From Bacillota bacterium (lineage in GTDB: Bacteria; Bacillota; Clostridia; Lachnospirales; Lachnospiraceae), in NCBI GenBank assembly GCA_023418475.1, contig JAEZZO010000056.1, positions 51,325 to 115,324 of the forward strand: DNA of 64,000 nucleotides, written 5' to 3'. Of this stretch, positions 1 to 8,628 are shown piece after piece. Under the pieces are notes generated by a model that was not told the DNA's origin, did no database searches, and saw only the letters and a list, made by a program, of their open reading frames with translations. Each line of letters starts with the position of its first letter. Position 1 is the first letter of the stretch. Made by a program: the position numbers and the translations under genes.

Positions 1-94
1 TCCCTGAATACTCTGTTACTGTATAAAGAATAGTTTTATCATATCACTTCATTTTTACTATATACCCAATATCCTAGCATATTGTTCTTATCAG

Positions 95-130
95 AATAGG
101 GATGATGTTATATGTAGCATCATCCCTATT
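95..130. terminator. Perfect 13-bp stem, probable terminator
   Basis: Arms AATAGGGATGATG (95-107) and CATCATCCCTATT (118-130) are exactly complementary around a 10-nt loop. The tract after the stem on the plus strand is only weakly T-rich. It could end a gene lying left of the window. Apart from this hairpin I see nothing in 1-253 except the AT-rich leader of the next gene. Confidence 0.55.
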
Positions 131-253
131 ACTTTGCCAATATTAAATAATCTAACATATTCACAAGAACATCCATACCCTACGTATAAATTTCATTATT
201 AACAGGAAACCAGACAAGAGCAAATTCATATAAATAAAATGAGGTGAATCTAT

Positions 254-490
254 ATGAATTCTTGTGAGCTTGTATCATTGGTTACTGCAGTGTCGTGTGC
301 AATTGTAAAATGCGTACCAGAAGATGAAGTTCCTGTCATAGCAGCTATATTTGGACAAATTGCATCTACACTTGCTACTATAACAGTGCAGGAAGAAGCG
401 AATAAGCCTAAAAAAGCAGTTCCTGGTGTAGATATAACGCCTGATACGCAACTTATTACGGAGAACACAAACCCAACGCTTTTCGTATAG
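254..490 (+). CDS. Small DUF6774-like protein, 78 aa
   Basis: This is a short acidic protein of unknown function. The opening MNSCELVSLV, followed by a segment with Cys residues and a CVPEDEVP motif, resembles the small DUF6774 proteins of Lachnospiraceae; that match is from memory, not a search. A hydrophobic Ala/Ile-rich stretch (about residues 28-45) precedes a polar Pro/Thr-rich tail. The start is set by GAGGTG about 7 nt upstream of ATG. It converges on the DUF5688 gene and has no operon partner in the window. The opposite-strand reading of the same DNA has no ribosome site and was discarded. Confidence 0.7.
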   Translation: MNSCELVSLVTAVSCAIVKCVPEDEVPVIAAIFGQIASTLATITVQEEANKPKKAVPGVDITPDTQLITENTNPTLFV

Positions 491-527
491 AAAAGATAAC
501 TATAGTCATACTACATAAATTTATATA

Positions 528-1484
528 TTACATAGATACCATATTGTTTTTCCTGGAATAAATATAGACGTGATCCGACAATATCTCATCTCGTGCTACC
601 TGGGTACGGTTAACATCTCTAACCATTTCTTCCAAGGCTTCCTTCGAAACTGTTTTATGAACGGGAACAAGTATTACCTCATGTATGCTGCTGGGAAGTA
701 TGTAAAAATCAGAATGTATTTGCTTTGAGAAGTTCATAAGAACATTATCATATAAGAGGCAGGCAGCACCGTTGATACCTTTTCGATTCGATAGAATATA
801 CATTTTGTTATCATTCGAGTCATCACGGATTTCTATTTCAAAATCCCTTTCGATTACTCTATTATCATTGCCCTCAGTAGAATGCTCCTTCAGAATACCA
901 AGGATTACTTCATCCATACTTTTTATCACCGGGTAAAAAATTCTATTCGTGTTTTCTTTTGACAATTCGTATAGATTACTCAGAGATATATTCCACAATT
1001 TCATATGTTCATTCGTAATGCGAATTGTGCCAATCCCGTCTTCATCATCTCTTACCAGACAATGAAAAGTAATGGCCAGATCCAGATATTTAATATGAGG
1101 TACTTTCTCCAATAGTTTTTTATTTCTTCCATGGCTAACCAAACGGTAAACAATAAACGACTTGATGTTTTCATAAGAATAGGAGAAATTCTCTGTCAGT
1201 CTCGGAATTAAATTCTCCTTATATGTCCTGCAAATACTTTCTGCCAGTTCCTTAACACTGGTACCTTGAAGATATTCTTCATAATAGGATAGCAGATAGA
1301 TATTGGGAGAAAAATTATGATCTGCTTTTAGAATAACCAAGCTGTCAAGCTCCAATGAATTATTTTTTGTAACCTTATAAATCCTGACATTATACTCCTC
1401 TCCCATCATGATGCTTACCATATCGGTAATATCACTGACGAATGTATGATAATTACTCACTGTTTCCTTCACTACCTCAAACAT
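528..1484 (-). CDS. DUF5688 family protein
   Basis: A 318-residue soluble protein of the clostridial DUF5688 type, whose molecular function is unknown. The family pattern seen is an N-terminal block with YHTFVSDITDM, a central stretch on spaced early residues (NIYLLSYYEEY), a domain carrying SSIHEVILVP, and a C-terminal EMVRDVNRTQVA block. An upstream extension to 1628 is open, but GGAGG lies 8 nt before the ATG at 1484, which fixes the start there. The gene stands apart from the membrane-protein gene that ends at 1638. No catalytic motif is visible and no signal peptide is present. Confidence 0.7.
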   Translation of the reverse strand: MFEVVKETVSNYHTFVSDITDMVSIMMGEEYNVRIYKVTKNNSLELDSLVILKADHNFSPNIYLLSYYEEYLQGTSVKELAESICRTYKENLIPRLTENFSYSYENIKSFIVYRLVSHGRNKKLLEKVPHIKYLDLAITFHCLVRDDEDGIGTIRITNEHMKLWNISLSNLYELSKENTNRIFYPVIKSMDEVILGILKEHSTEGNDNRVIERDFEIEIRDDSNDNKMYILSNRKGINGAACLLYDNVLMNFSKQIHSDFYILPSSIHEVILVPVHKTVSKEALEEMVRDVNRTQVARDEILSDHVYIYSRKNNMVSM

Positions 1485-1637
1485 GAAAAAGCCTCCTTCG
1501 TTTAATGTAATTAACATTGGGTTTCTATTACCAGATTTAGTAAGATAATAACGATTGTTAGAAATAGAAATACCAGAATCAACCATTGATTGTAAAAATA
1601 TTTTAGCAAAAATGCTTGCCAATGGCAAGCATTGTTA

Positions 1638-2414
1638 TTACATATTTTTACATGAAAATTTTTTATTTTTTTGTAGATTATGCTTAATACTTAATGAAAT
1701 CAATACCTGAGAGGGTGCGTAGAAAGTCCACATTAGAATAGAGGAAATATTATAAATAATCTTACCTATTTTCTCAGGAAGAGTAATAAATCCAGACATA
1801 TTAAAAAGTCCTACATTAATATCACATAATAAAAACAGGCACATTCCCACAGCAAATAAAACCATTCCATTGCTATTCGATCCAAGAATTGCTGACCTCA
1901 CAGCAGTAATCGTATTTGTTGAAATACATATAAAATAAAAAATACTGATGCTTAGAAGAAAGTCGGGATAAACTCCTGCAAGCTTTAAAATCAAGCATAT
2001 AAAAACAGCTATCATAAGCTGCAGAATAATTCTAATTGGTAATTTGTGTAGCAAAAGCTCCCTGCGCTTTTTTTCCACCTCAAAATCGGCAAGCAGAATT
2101 CGTATGCCATACAGCTGCTGCACTATGATAAAGGTCAGCACTCCGTAAAGATAACAATCCAAAATTAACAGGAACAAGTCCGATAGCAGGGTAAAAAACA
2201 AACCTGCTTTCATACAAAAAAGAATGCTTCTATCAGCACTTTTCTCTTGAAAAAGTGCATAACAGAAGCATAATAAAATCGCACAAAATTTTACATTTCT
2301 TGATAGCAGCAAATATTCACCTGACAAATCCAAGATAAGAAATATGGCATAGAATATTATTTGTACAAATACAAATAACACATCCACATTCATTTTTATC
2401 TTAACAGGCTTCAC
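1638..2414 (-). CDS. Multi-pass membrane protein, YhhN/TMEM86-like
   Basis: 258 residues with about seven or eight hydrophobic segments and short loops. The arrangement resembles YhhN/TMEM86 (lysoplasmalogenase-like) membrane proteins: a KFCAILLCF-type helix, then FTLLSDLFLLI, then LTFIIVQQLYG. The match is weak, so an enzymatic role is inference. The likely start is GTG at 2414, preceded by AAAGGGGA. It lies just downstream of the GGDEF-EAL gene (29 bp) and is probably cotranscribed with it. It could equally be a sensor-like membrane protein accompanying that cyclase. Confidence 0.5.
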   Translation of the reverse strand: MKPVKIKMNVDVLFVFVQIIFYAIFLILDLSGEYLLLSRNVKFCAILLCFCYALFQEKSADRSILFCMKAGLFFTLLSDLFLLILDCYLYGVLTFIIVQQLYGIRILLADFEVEKKRRELLLHKLPIRIILQLMIAVFICLILKLAGVYPDFLLSISIFYFICISTNTITAVRSAILGSNSNGMVLFAVGMCLFLLCDINVGLFNMSGFITLPEKIGKIIYNISSILMWTFYAPSQVLISLSIKHNLQKNKKFSCKNM

Positions 2415-2442
2415 AAAAAAGTCCCCTTTACCAATTTATGTA

Positions 2443-3981
2443 TTATTCTTGATCTTTTAAAAATAAAACTGCTTTCTCCTTCGGTACTGGTTTACTGTAC
2501 AAAAAGCCTTGCGCCTTGTCGCAATTTGATTCTTTTAGAAATATTTCCTGATCAGAGCTTTCGACACCTTCAGCAATTACATATAGATCCAGATTTCTTG
2601 CAAGTGTGATAATTGCTTGAATAATCTTCTGGTCACACTGATCCTCCATAACGGTATTGAGAAAACTCCTGTCTATTTTTAAGTTACTGACTGGAAGTCT
2701 CTTTAAATAATTCATAGAGGAATAGCCAGTTCCAAAATCATCCAGCGAAAAACTTACACCGATCTTCTTCAATTCCTGAATTGTTGCTATTGTATATTCT
2801 ATATCATCAAGTGCAATGGTCTCTGTTATCTCAAGTTCGAGTTTATTGGGGTTAATACCTGTCTCTTCAATAACATCACAAACAAGCTTTACGATATCTT
2901 TGTCTTTAAACTGTCTGGCAGAAAGATTTACCGCCATCGTAATATCTGGGTAGTCATCCGACCATTGTTTCAACTGAGTACAAGCTGTTAACAGAACCCA
3001 CTTTCCAATTGGTACAATCAAACCGGTTTCCTCTGCCAGATAAATAAACTCATCCGGATAAACAAGACCTCTGGTTGGATGATTCCAACGGATCAAAGCC
3101 TCAAAGCCAACAACCTTTTTTGTCTCCAAGTTCATCTGTGCCTGATAAAACAGAACAAATTCCTTACGTTCAAGCGCTTTCCTAAGTTCGGACTGTGTCT
3201 CAATTTTTTCCGTTAGCTTCTGGTTAAAAGAATACTCAAAGTAAACATGTGTATTTTTACCGTTCGCCTTTGCAACATACATTGCACTATCAACATTCTT
3301 CGTCAAAGATTGTGAGGTCTTACCATCCTTGGGTGCATATACAATTCCAATACTTACTGTCACAAAATACTCTTTTGTAGATAATATAAATGGATAGCTG
3401 AAAACATTTTTAATCTTTTTAATTTTCTCTTCAAATGCCATTGCGTCTGTTAAATTCTGTGTTAAGACAATAAACTCATCACCGCCAATTCTGGCCAGAT
3501 AGTCATTCTCATCCATCACCTGCTTCAAACGGTACGTTACGTCAATTAACAGCTCATCGCCATAAGAGTGTCCCAAACTATCATTGATATTCTTAAAATT
3601 ATCAAGGTCAATGTCCATGATCGCAATTATCTCTTCCGATCGAAGCGTCAACATGATATTATCCAGCATTTCTGTAAATGCCGTACGGTTAGGTAATTCT
3701 GTCAAATAATCGGTATAAGCCAGCTTTTTCATGCTTTCTTTATTTTTATTCAACTCTTCATATTTCATGCTTAGTTCATTATAAGAGTTCAAAGAAGCAT
3801 TATATGTTTCTTCCAATTCCTGGCATTTCAATATAACTTTTTGACTTTCTTCATTTGTAAGGTAATCTCTTTGCTTCATTTTACTTAATTGAATCATCAA
3901 AACGACCAGCATCAGGAAGACGATCATCAAGGATGCTATTAAACCTAATACAATCAGCCGGTTAATCACAAAATATCCCAT
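2443..3981 (-). CDS. Membrane-anchored GGDEF-EAL c-di-GMP enzyme
   Basis: 512 residues: one N-terminal transmembrane helix (about 7-30), a coiled linker (about 35-85), a GGDEF domain with intact RIGGDEF, then an EAL domain. EAL motifs are complete: FEALIRWNHP, AVNLSARQF, ELEITE, DDFGTGYSS, KIDRSFL and AEGVES. Both synthesis (diguanylate cyclase) and hydrolysis (phosphodiesterase) of cyclic di-GMP are therefore possible. At the inhibitory I-site position the sequence is DEND instead of RxxD, so product feedback is probably absent. GGAGGG precedes the ATG. No separate sensory domain is seen beyond the membrane anchor. Confidence 0.93.
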   Translation of the reverse strand: MGYFVINRLIVLGLIASLMIVFLMLVVLMIQLSKMKQRDYLTNEESQKVILKCQELEETYNASLNSYNELSMKYEELNKNKESMKKLAYTDYLTELPNRTAFTEMLDNIMLTLRSEEIIAIMDIDLDNFKNINDSLGHSYGDELLIDVTYRLKQVMDENDYLARIGGDEFIVLTQNLTDAMAFEEKIKKIKNVFSYPFILSTKEYFVTVSIGIVYAPKDGKTSQSLTKNVDSAMYVAKANGKNTHVYFEYSFNQKLTEKIETQSELRKALERKEFVLFYQAQMNLETKKVVGFEALIRWNHPTRGLVYPDEFIYLAEETGLIVPIGKWVLLTACTQLKQWSDDYPDITMAVNLSARQFKDKDIVKLVCDVIEETGINPNKLELEITETIALDDIEYTIATIQELKKIGVSFSLDDFGTGYSSMNYLKRLPVSNLKIDRSFLNTVMEDQCDQKIIQAIITLARNLDLYVIAEGVESSDQEIFLKESNCDKAQGFLYSKPVPKEKAVLFLKDQE

Positions 3982-4017
3982 AAACCCTCCAATACGTACC
4001 CCAAACGTATTCTTCTG

Positions 4018-5403
4018 TTATTTTGATTTTAAATACTTATCAATTCCAGCAGCTGCTGCTTTTCCAGCCCCCATCGCAAGAATTACTGTAGCAGCTCCTG
4101 TAACCGCATCTCCACCGGCAAAAACACCTTCCCTGGAGGTTGATCCTGTTTCTTCCTCAGCAACAATGCATCGATACTTATTGACTTCCAACCCGTTCGT
4201 GGTTGAGGCGATCAGTGGATTAGGACTGGTTCCTAGAGACATAATAACAGTATCTAATTCCAGCACAAATTCTGATCCCTGCTTCTCAACAGGTTTTCTT
4301 CTTCCTGAGGCATCAGGCTCCCCCAGCTCCATCTCAGCACAACGCATTCCTGAAACCCATCCATTTTCATTTACCAGTATTTCCTTTGGATTTGTCAGCA
4401 GTTTGAAGATGATACCTTCTTCCTTTGCGTGATGTACTTCCTCAACTCTTGCAGGAAGTTCAGCCTCACCTCTTCGATAGACGATATAAACTTCTGCTCC
4501 AAGTCTTAAAGCTGTTCTTGCAGCATCCATTGCAACATTGCCTCCCCCGACAACAGCAACTTTTTTACCTGCAATAATAGGTGTATCATAGTTCTTATCA
4601 AATGCTTTCATCAAATTATTACGTGTCAGATATTCGTTCGCAGAGAATACACCATTCGCATTTTCTCCTGGAATACCCATGAATTTCGGCAGACCCGCTC
4701 CGGAACCGATAAAAATAGCTTCAAAGCCTTCTTCCTCCATTAGCTCGTCGATGGTGATAGATTTGCCAATTACCACATCTGTCTCTATTTTTACGCCCAG
4801 CGATTTCACATTCTCAATCTCAGCCTTGACAACTGATTCTTTTGGCAGTCGGAATTCTGGAATTCCATATACCAGAACTCCTCCCGGTTCATGCAGGGCT
4901 TCAAAAATCGTTACATCGTAACCCAGCTTTGCTAAATCGCCTGCACAGGTTAATCCCGCCGGTCCGGCTCCAATAACTGCCACTTTTCTGCTCGTAACTT
5001 CTGTGGGCTTGTCAGGCGTAATTTGATGCTCTCTCGCCCAATCTGCCGTGAAGCGTTCCAGCTTACCAATGGATACCGGATCGCCCTTTATTCCTCTGAT
5101 ACACTTTTGCTCACATTGTGATTCCTGAGGGCATACCCTACCGCAGACAGCCGGAAGTGAGGAGTACTTACTGATTACCTGAAACGCCTCTTTTACATCA
5201 CCATTCACAATTTCTTTAATAAAGCCTGGTATATCTATTGAAACCGGACAACCGGAAACACATTTTGGATTTTTACATTGAATACAGCGAGCAGCTTCTT
5301 GCATCGCCTCTTCCCTATTATACCCATAACAGACCTCTTCAAAATTAGTTGCCCTAACCTTAGGGTCCTGTTCCCTGACCGGAACTTTCTTTAAAACATC
5401 CAT
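4018..5403 (-). CDS. nfnB: NfnB/GltA-like NADPH-ferredoxin flavoprotein
   Basis: 461 residues of the glutamate-synthase small-subunit fold. Two Cys clusters for iron-sulfur centres occur near the N-terminus (C40/43/48/52 and C87/91/97/101), then an FAD-binding GAGPAGLTCAG, then an NADP-binding GGGNVAMDAA. In the NfnAB complex this subunit bifurcates electrons between NADPH, NADH and ferredoxin in the cytoplasm. The neighbour 140 bp upstream is the matching NfnA subunit, which favours NfnB over true glutamate synthase (no large GltB subunit is nearby). The family is also annotated as gltA or sudA, so the symbol is by context. Confidence 0.85.
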   Translation of the reverse strand: MDVLKKVPVREQDPKVRATNFEEVCYGYNREEAMQEAARCIQCKNPKCVSGCPVSIDIPGFIKEIVNGDVKEAFQVISKYSSLPAVCGRVCPQESQCEQKCIRGIKGDPVSIGKLERFTADWAREHQITPDKPTEVTSRKVAVIGAGPAGLTCAGDLAKLGYDVTIFEALHEPGGVLVYGIPEFRLPKESVVKAEIENVKSLGVKIETDVVIGKSITIDELMEEEGFEAIFIGSGAGLPKFMGIPGENANGVFSANEYLTRNNLMKAFDKNYDTPIIAGKKVAVVGGGNVAMDAARTALRLGAEVYIVYRRGEAELPARVEEVHHAKEEGIIFKLLTNPKEILVNENGWVSGMRCAEMELGEPDASGRRKPVEKQGSEFVLELDTVIMSLGTSPNPLIASTTNGLEVNKYRCIVAEEETGSTSREGVFAGGDAVTGAATVILAMGAGKAAAAGIDKYLKSK

Positions 5404-5543
5404 TTCATTCCCTCCATGGTTTTAGAGTTTACCTTCCTGTATATTCTTGAAGTTATATCTCCATAGTCTTAGAGTTTATCCCTTGCTATTATATATTACT
5501 TCTGCAATGCCAGAGCTTAAATCCAAGCTGTTACCTTACTCTA

Positions 5544-6446
5544 TTATTTGTCATGGCATTCACAGCCGGGATGGTGGTGAGTCGCACCTTCCTTATCTCG
5601 CAGAACCTTTTTACCTTCTTCCGTTTTATACATCTGAAGTCTTTTCATTGCTTCATCAAAATTAACAAGATGTCCGTCAAATTCAGGACCATCCACACAG
5701 GCAAATTTCACTTCATTACCAATCGTCAATCTGCAGGCTCCGCACATTCCTGTGCCGTCTACCATAACAGGATTCATACTTACAATTGTCTTTATTCCAA
5801 GCTCTTTCGTCAGAAGGCATACAAACTTCATCATAATCATTGGCCCGATTGCGATCACCAGATCATACTGCTTTCCCTGCTGAATAACCAAACTTTTAAT
5901 ACAATCGTTTACATTACCTTTCAATCCATAGGAGCCATCATCTGTCGTTATGTATAGATTTTCAGTGTATTCCTTCATCTCATTTTCCAGAATAATTAAC
6001 TCCTTATTTCTTGCACCAATGATACAGTCTACTGCATATCCGTTTTCCTTCATCCATTTAACCTGTGGATAAACCGGTGCGGCACCGACACCTCCTGCTA
6101 CAAACAGAACCCTCTTATCCGACAGCTCCTGCCTGCTCATATCAATTAACTCTGATCTGCGGCCTAATGGTCCAGTGAAATCACGAAATGCTTCTCCTTC
6201 TTCGTACTGTGCCATCAATTTGGTAGATGTTCCTATCGCTTGAAAAACAATTGTGACCGTTTCTGCTTCTCTGTCGTAGTCACAGATCGTCAAAGGAATT
6301 CTCTCTCCTTTTTCGTCCATCTTGACAATTACAAACTGTCCTGGATAACAATTTTTTGCTACCCTGGGAGCCTTTATATCCATAAGATATATCGAATCTG
6401 AAAGACTTTCTTTCTTCACAATTGTATACTTATAATTCTCCGCCAT
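5544..6446 (-). CDS. nfnA: NfnA-like FAD/[2Fe-2S] subunit
   Basis: A 300-residue ferredoxin-reductase-like protein: an FAD-binding barrel (YPGQFVIVKMDEKGERIPLTI), an NAD-binding region (VAGGVGAAPVYPQVKWM), and a C-terminal Cys cluster (DGTGMCGACRLTIG...FACVDGPEF) for a [2Fe-2S] centre. It is homologous to sulfide dehydrogenase and dihydroorotate dehydrogenase electron-transfer subunits. Placed directly before NfnB, it most likely forms the NADH side of NADH-dependent reduced ferredoxin:NADP oxidoreductase. The start is MAENYKYTIV at 6446 (GGAGAAAGAGG upstream); a longer open frame to 6539 lacks a ribosome site. The His-rich C-terminal tail (HHHPGCECH) is unusual. Confidence 0.85.
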   Translation of the reverse strand: MAENYKYTIVKKESLSDSIYLMDIKAPRVAKNCYPGQFVIVKMDEKGERIPLTICDYDREAETVTIVFQAIGTSTKLMAQYEEGEAFRDFTGPLGRRSELIDMSRQELSDKRVLFVAGGVGAAPVYPQVKWMKENGYAVDCIIGARNKELIILENEMKEYTENLYITTDDGSYGLKGNVNDCIKSLVIQQGKQYDLVIAIGPMIMMKFVCLLTKELGIKTIVSMNPVMVDGTGMCGACRLTIGNEVKFACVDGPEFDGHLVNFDEAMKRLQMYKTEEGKKVLRDKEGATHHHPGCECHDK

Positions 6447-6681
6447 TTCGATAAACCTCTTTCTCCAACTATAATACAGAATTTTCTGACAAGATAAAGC
6501 GGCAAGGAAGGCCTCTTTGCTTGTTATATTAAAATTCATAATTTTTATTATAAGGTAGATATCATAAAAAATCCAGTTAATTTTTGCGTTGCTATTTACT
6601 CTTCATGAATTCGATACATTTGGAGTATCATTTATAACGAAATTCGCCCATTTGCTTTCGGTGTTAAAAGCCTTATATTTT

Positions 6682-6762
6682 AAAAAAGACTTAAGCAAAA
6701 TATCTTGAAGCTTGAAACGACTTATATCGTTTCAAAACAGATATTTTGGAAAAGTCCTTTTT
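6682..6762 (-). terminator. Long-stem terminator after the HD gene
   Basis: On the minus strand a nested hairpin pairs GGACTT with AAGTCT, CAAAATATCT with AGATATTTTG, and an inner GAAACGA with TCGTTTC, and is followed by TTTTTTA. It starts immediately after the HD-gene stop codon. It closes the four-gene CYTH/HD operon. The rest of the gap up to the nfnA start (6447-6681) presumably holds the nfnAB promoter; no clear boxes were picked out. Confidence 0.75.
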
Positions 6763-7431
6763 TCATCTATTTTTGTCCAATTCATTTTTTACTTGCTTGA
6801 GTTTCTTAATAAAAATGTTATATTCCATCTCTTCTGATGCAATAACTGCCCCGTATCTTCCCATTCTGTCACATAAACATAATAATGCAATTTCATTGAT
6901 ATCCACTTTGTGAATTAAATTCGCTACATCGCTGTAAGGTAAATCTCGAAGTACATAAAGCATATGCATATGGTATCTGACCAGACTAGCAACCTTCTGA
7001 ATAAATTCTTCATTCTGTGTAAAATACATTAAAAACTTCACACACAATTTTTCTCCGATTTTATCGTGATCATAGGAAGTTATCTTCCCTTTTCTAATTT
7101 TGGTTGCTTCCGGTTTCCCTATATCATGAAGCAGGGCTGCCCACATAAAAACAAGTGGGTCACTGCTCTTACTCCTTACTTTTGCCGCTTCATCTAAAAC
7201 CAACATCGTATGCTTCCATACACTTCCCTCAGGATGGTATTTTTTTGATTGTTCTGTGCTTTTAAGAAGCCATAACATATTAAAAGGAGCCTCAGAATAA
7301 TTACTGTCTTCTGAAAGCAGTTGTATATATTCTGAGGGTCTTTTATCTTGTATTAAATGTTTTGTTATTTCCTTAAATTGTTCTCTTCTAAAATCCTGCA
7401 TATTATTTCGGTTCATGGGGCGGCACTTCAT
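6763..7431 (-). CDS. HD-domain phosphohydrolase
   Basis: 222 residues with a metal-dependent HD fold: a first His in SVWKHTMLVLDEA, the signature LLHDIGKPEAT, then DHDKIGEKL and RYHMHMLY. The arrangement resembles the HD domain associated with tRNA nucleotidyltransferases, but no nucleotidyltransferase domain is present. The substrate is unknown; a nucleotide phosphohydrolase is plausible. The frame stays open to 7536, but AAAGGG before the ATG at 7431 supports this start. It overlaps the 3' end of the 58-codon gene by 29 nt, which suggests translational coupling. It is the last gene of the CYTH operon. Confidence 0.7.
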   Translation of the reverse strand: MKCRPMNRNNMQDFRREQFKEITKHLIQDKRPSEYIQLLSEDSNYSEAPFNMLWLLKSTEQSKKYHPEGSVWKHTMLVLDEAAKVRSKSSDPLVFMWAALLHDIGKPEATKIRKGKITSYDHDKIGEKLCVKFLMYFTQNEEFIQKVASLVRYHMHMLYVLRDLPYSDVANLIHKVDINEIALLCLCDRMGRYGAVIASEEMEYNIFIKKLKQVKNELDKNR

Positions 7432-7579
7432 AATGATGTGCCCTTTGATGTCCCGACTTACCTTTTCCCTGTATTTCAGGGACAGGAGGTGTGTCATTCT
7501 TTTGAACATGCATTCCCTGTGATCCTTCTGTGCCATGGGGTTGTGTTACATCCGGTCTTCTCATACCTGCCTTTGCCAT
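7403..7579 (-). CDS. 58-aa basic, Pro-rich conserved-looking protein
   Basis: A short gene in a frame overlapping the HD gene. It opens MAKAGMRRPDV and contains QPHGTEG, VQKNDTPPVPEIQGK and a basic His-rich end. A good ribosome site (GGAAAGGAAAG, 7 nt spacing) precedes the ATG. From memory, short proteins starting MAKAGMRRPD occur in Lachnospiraceae, but no function is known to me. It has no hydrophobic segment and is likely disordered and cytoplasmic. It lies 54 bp after the 80-aa gene and overlaps the HD gene start. The opposite-strand frame here looks like a shadow. Confidence 0.65.
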   Translation of the reverse strand: MAKAGMRRPDVTQPHGTEGSQGMHVQKNDTPPVPEIQGKGKSGHQRAHHYEVPPHEPK

Positions 7580-7633
7580 TTATAAGCTTTCCTTTCCGGT
7601 ACCCGCCATAATAGAAGCAGTACCACCTTCCTG

Positions 7634-7876
7634 CTAAACGTCATTTTGCTTGTTTGATTGCTTCTTTGCTGTTTTGCTCTTATTTTGATTTTCACGGGTA
7701 AGTGGTGTCTGACCATCCGCTTTCTTGATTCTGGCCCGTTTATTGTCAGGTTGACTGTCTTTCGGCATAATTACCCTCATTTCTGTATTATTTTTGTCAT
7801 AGCAAGTTGAATTTATTTCTTCAATTGTTTTATCCGCCATGATCATATAATTAGTATATACAGTCTTCCGCATCAT
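7634..7876 (-). CDS. 80-aa Lys-rich hypothetical protein
   Basis: A hydrophilic protein of unknown function. The first part contains an ADKTIEEINSTCYD segment, and the C-terminal half is almost entirely Lys, Asn, Gln and Thr, probably disordered. The ATG at 7876 overlaps the TGA of the CYTH gene (ATGA), with GCAGGG just upstream, so translation is likely coupled. Longer in-frame starts lie inside the CYTH gene and lack support. An alternative start is MADKTIEEI at 7840. No recognisable domain. Confidence 0.5.
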   Translation of the reverse strand: MMRKTVYTNYMIMADKTIEEINSTCYDKNNTEMRVIMPKDSQPDNKRARIKKADGQTPLTRENQNKSKTAKKQSNKQNDV

Positions 7877-8382
7877 ATCCCTGCTTTTGATATACCAAGA
7901 TCTTCTACCCCTGATAGCTTTGATAAAGAGTAATTTGTAAAACGCTGGTCTGAAGATACTTCCCTTGCAAACCATTCCGGTATCACAAATTCGTTGGCCG
8001 TCTTCTCATCTGGAAATTCTACCTCTACAAAAATCAGTCCATTAAGTAGTCCTTCAAATATATCGAGCTCAGCCGTCAAATCATGTTCCAGTGGAATTAA
8101 ATACCTGGTTTTTTGTACCAGATTTGCATCAATTTTTACTAATAATTCCTCATAAGCCTCTTTCGTTAGCGGAAGCTCCACTTCATGATTAATAATAGCA
8201 CTATTCTTCGTTTTCTTTTCTAAGCCTGCTTTTGATTTGTAAGTCAGAATATACTCATCATTGCTTTTTCGAATCCTGATCGTGGGATTATGACATAAAT
8301 AACCCTGTTCTATTTTCTTATACTGATATTGTGACAAATCTCCCGGTATCTTATGAATGAGATACTTTCTCTCTATTTCCAT
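7873..8382 (-). CDS. CYTH-domain triphosphate tunnel enzyme
   Basis: 169 residues matching the CYTH (class IV adenylate cyclase/thiamine triphosphatase) family. The diagnostic ExExK-type start is seen as MEIERKYL. It is followed by TIRIRKSNDEYILTYKSK, then VELPLTKEAYEEL, and an acidic strand AELDIFEG with FVEVEFPDE. These enzymes form a beta-tunnel that binds triphosphate and metal; many bacterial members are inorganic tripolyphosphatases. AAGGAG precedes the start. It is the first gene of the operon, with the 80-aa, 58-aa and HD genes downstream. The exact substrate cannot be read from the sequence. Confidence 0.88.
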   Translation of the reverse strand: MEIERKYLIHKIPGDLSQYQYKKIEQGYLCHNPTIRIRKSNDEYILTYKSKAGLEKKTKNSAIINHEVELPLTKEAYEELLVKIDANLVQKTRYLIPLEHDLTAELDIFEGLLNGLIFVEVEFPDEKTANEFVIPEWFAREVSSDQRFTNYSLSKLSGVEDLGISKAGI

Positions 8383-8442
8383 TTCATTACTTCTCCTTTC
8401 TTATATCTGTTATAATAAGTAATTAACGCAAGAATTATATTA

Positions 8443-8533
8443 ATTGTATACACAGAAAGTACATGTTCTGGAGCGGAAGTTAAGCGGAGGGAGCGTTGGA
8501 GCGGCGGAATATGTGTTTTTTGTGTATACAATT
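8443..8533. repeat. R1 dispersed hairpin repeat, copy A
   Basis: The left arm begins ATTGTATACACAGAAAGT (8443) and continues to TTC at 8468. The right arm 8507-8533 is its imperfect reverse complement. Between them is a purine-rich loop with GGAGCGG units. Related copies lie at 19816-19902, 24591-24673 and 31866-31920. It sits between divergently oriented genes (CYTH minus, PF06541 plus), so the 8383-8628 gap holds this repeat and presumably two promoters. Confidence 0.8.
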
Positions 8534-8628
8534 TGAACAACTATATAGTTTCGCAATTGTCTAATCTGTTATAAAATATTATATCTCTTCTTTCGAATAG
8601 CTTGCCTTATTCTGTAGATAATAACACT

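Noticed and set aside
250..468. Minus-strand frame opposite the DUF6774-like gene
   Set aside because: No ribosome site; odd composition; full overlap with the better-supported plus-strand gene.
5553..5957. Plus-strand frame inside nfnA
   Set aside because: Antisense to a well-supported gene with clear motifs; no ribosome site.
6682..6762. Possible riboswitch or small RNA
   Set aside because: Explained by a long terminator stem directly after the HD stop codon.
7357..7611. Plus-strand frame across the 58-codon gene
   Set aside because: Shadow of two overlapping minus-strand genes.
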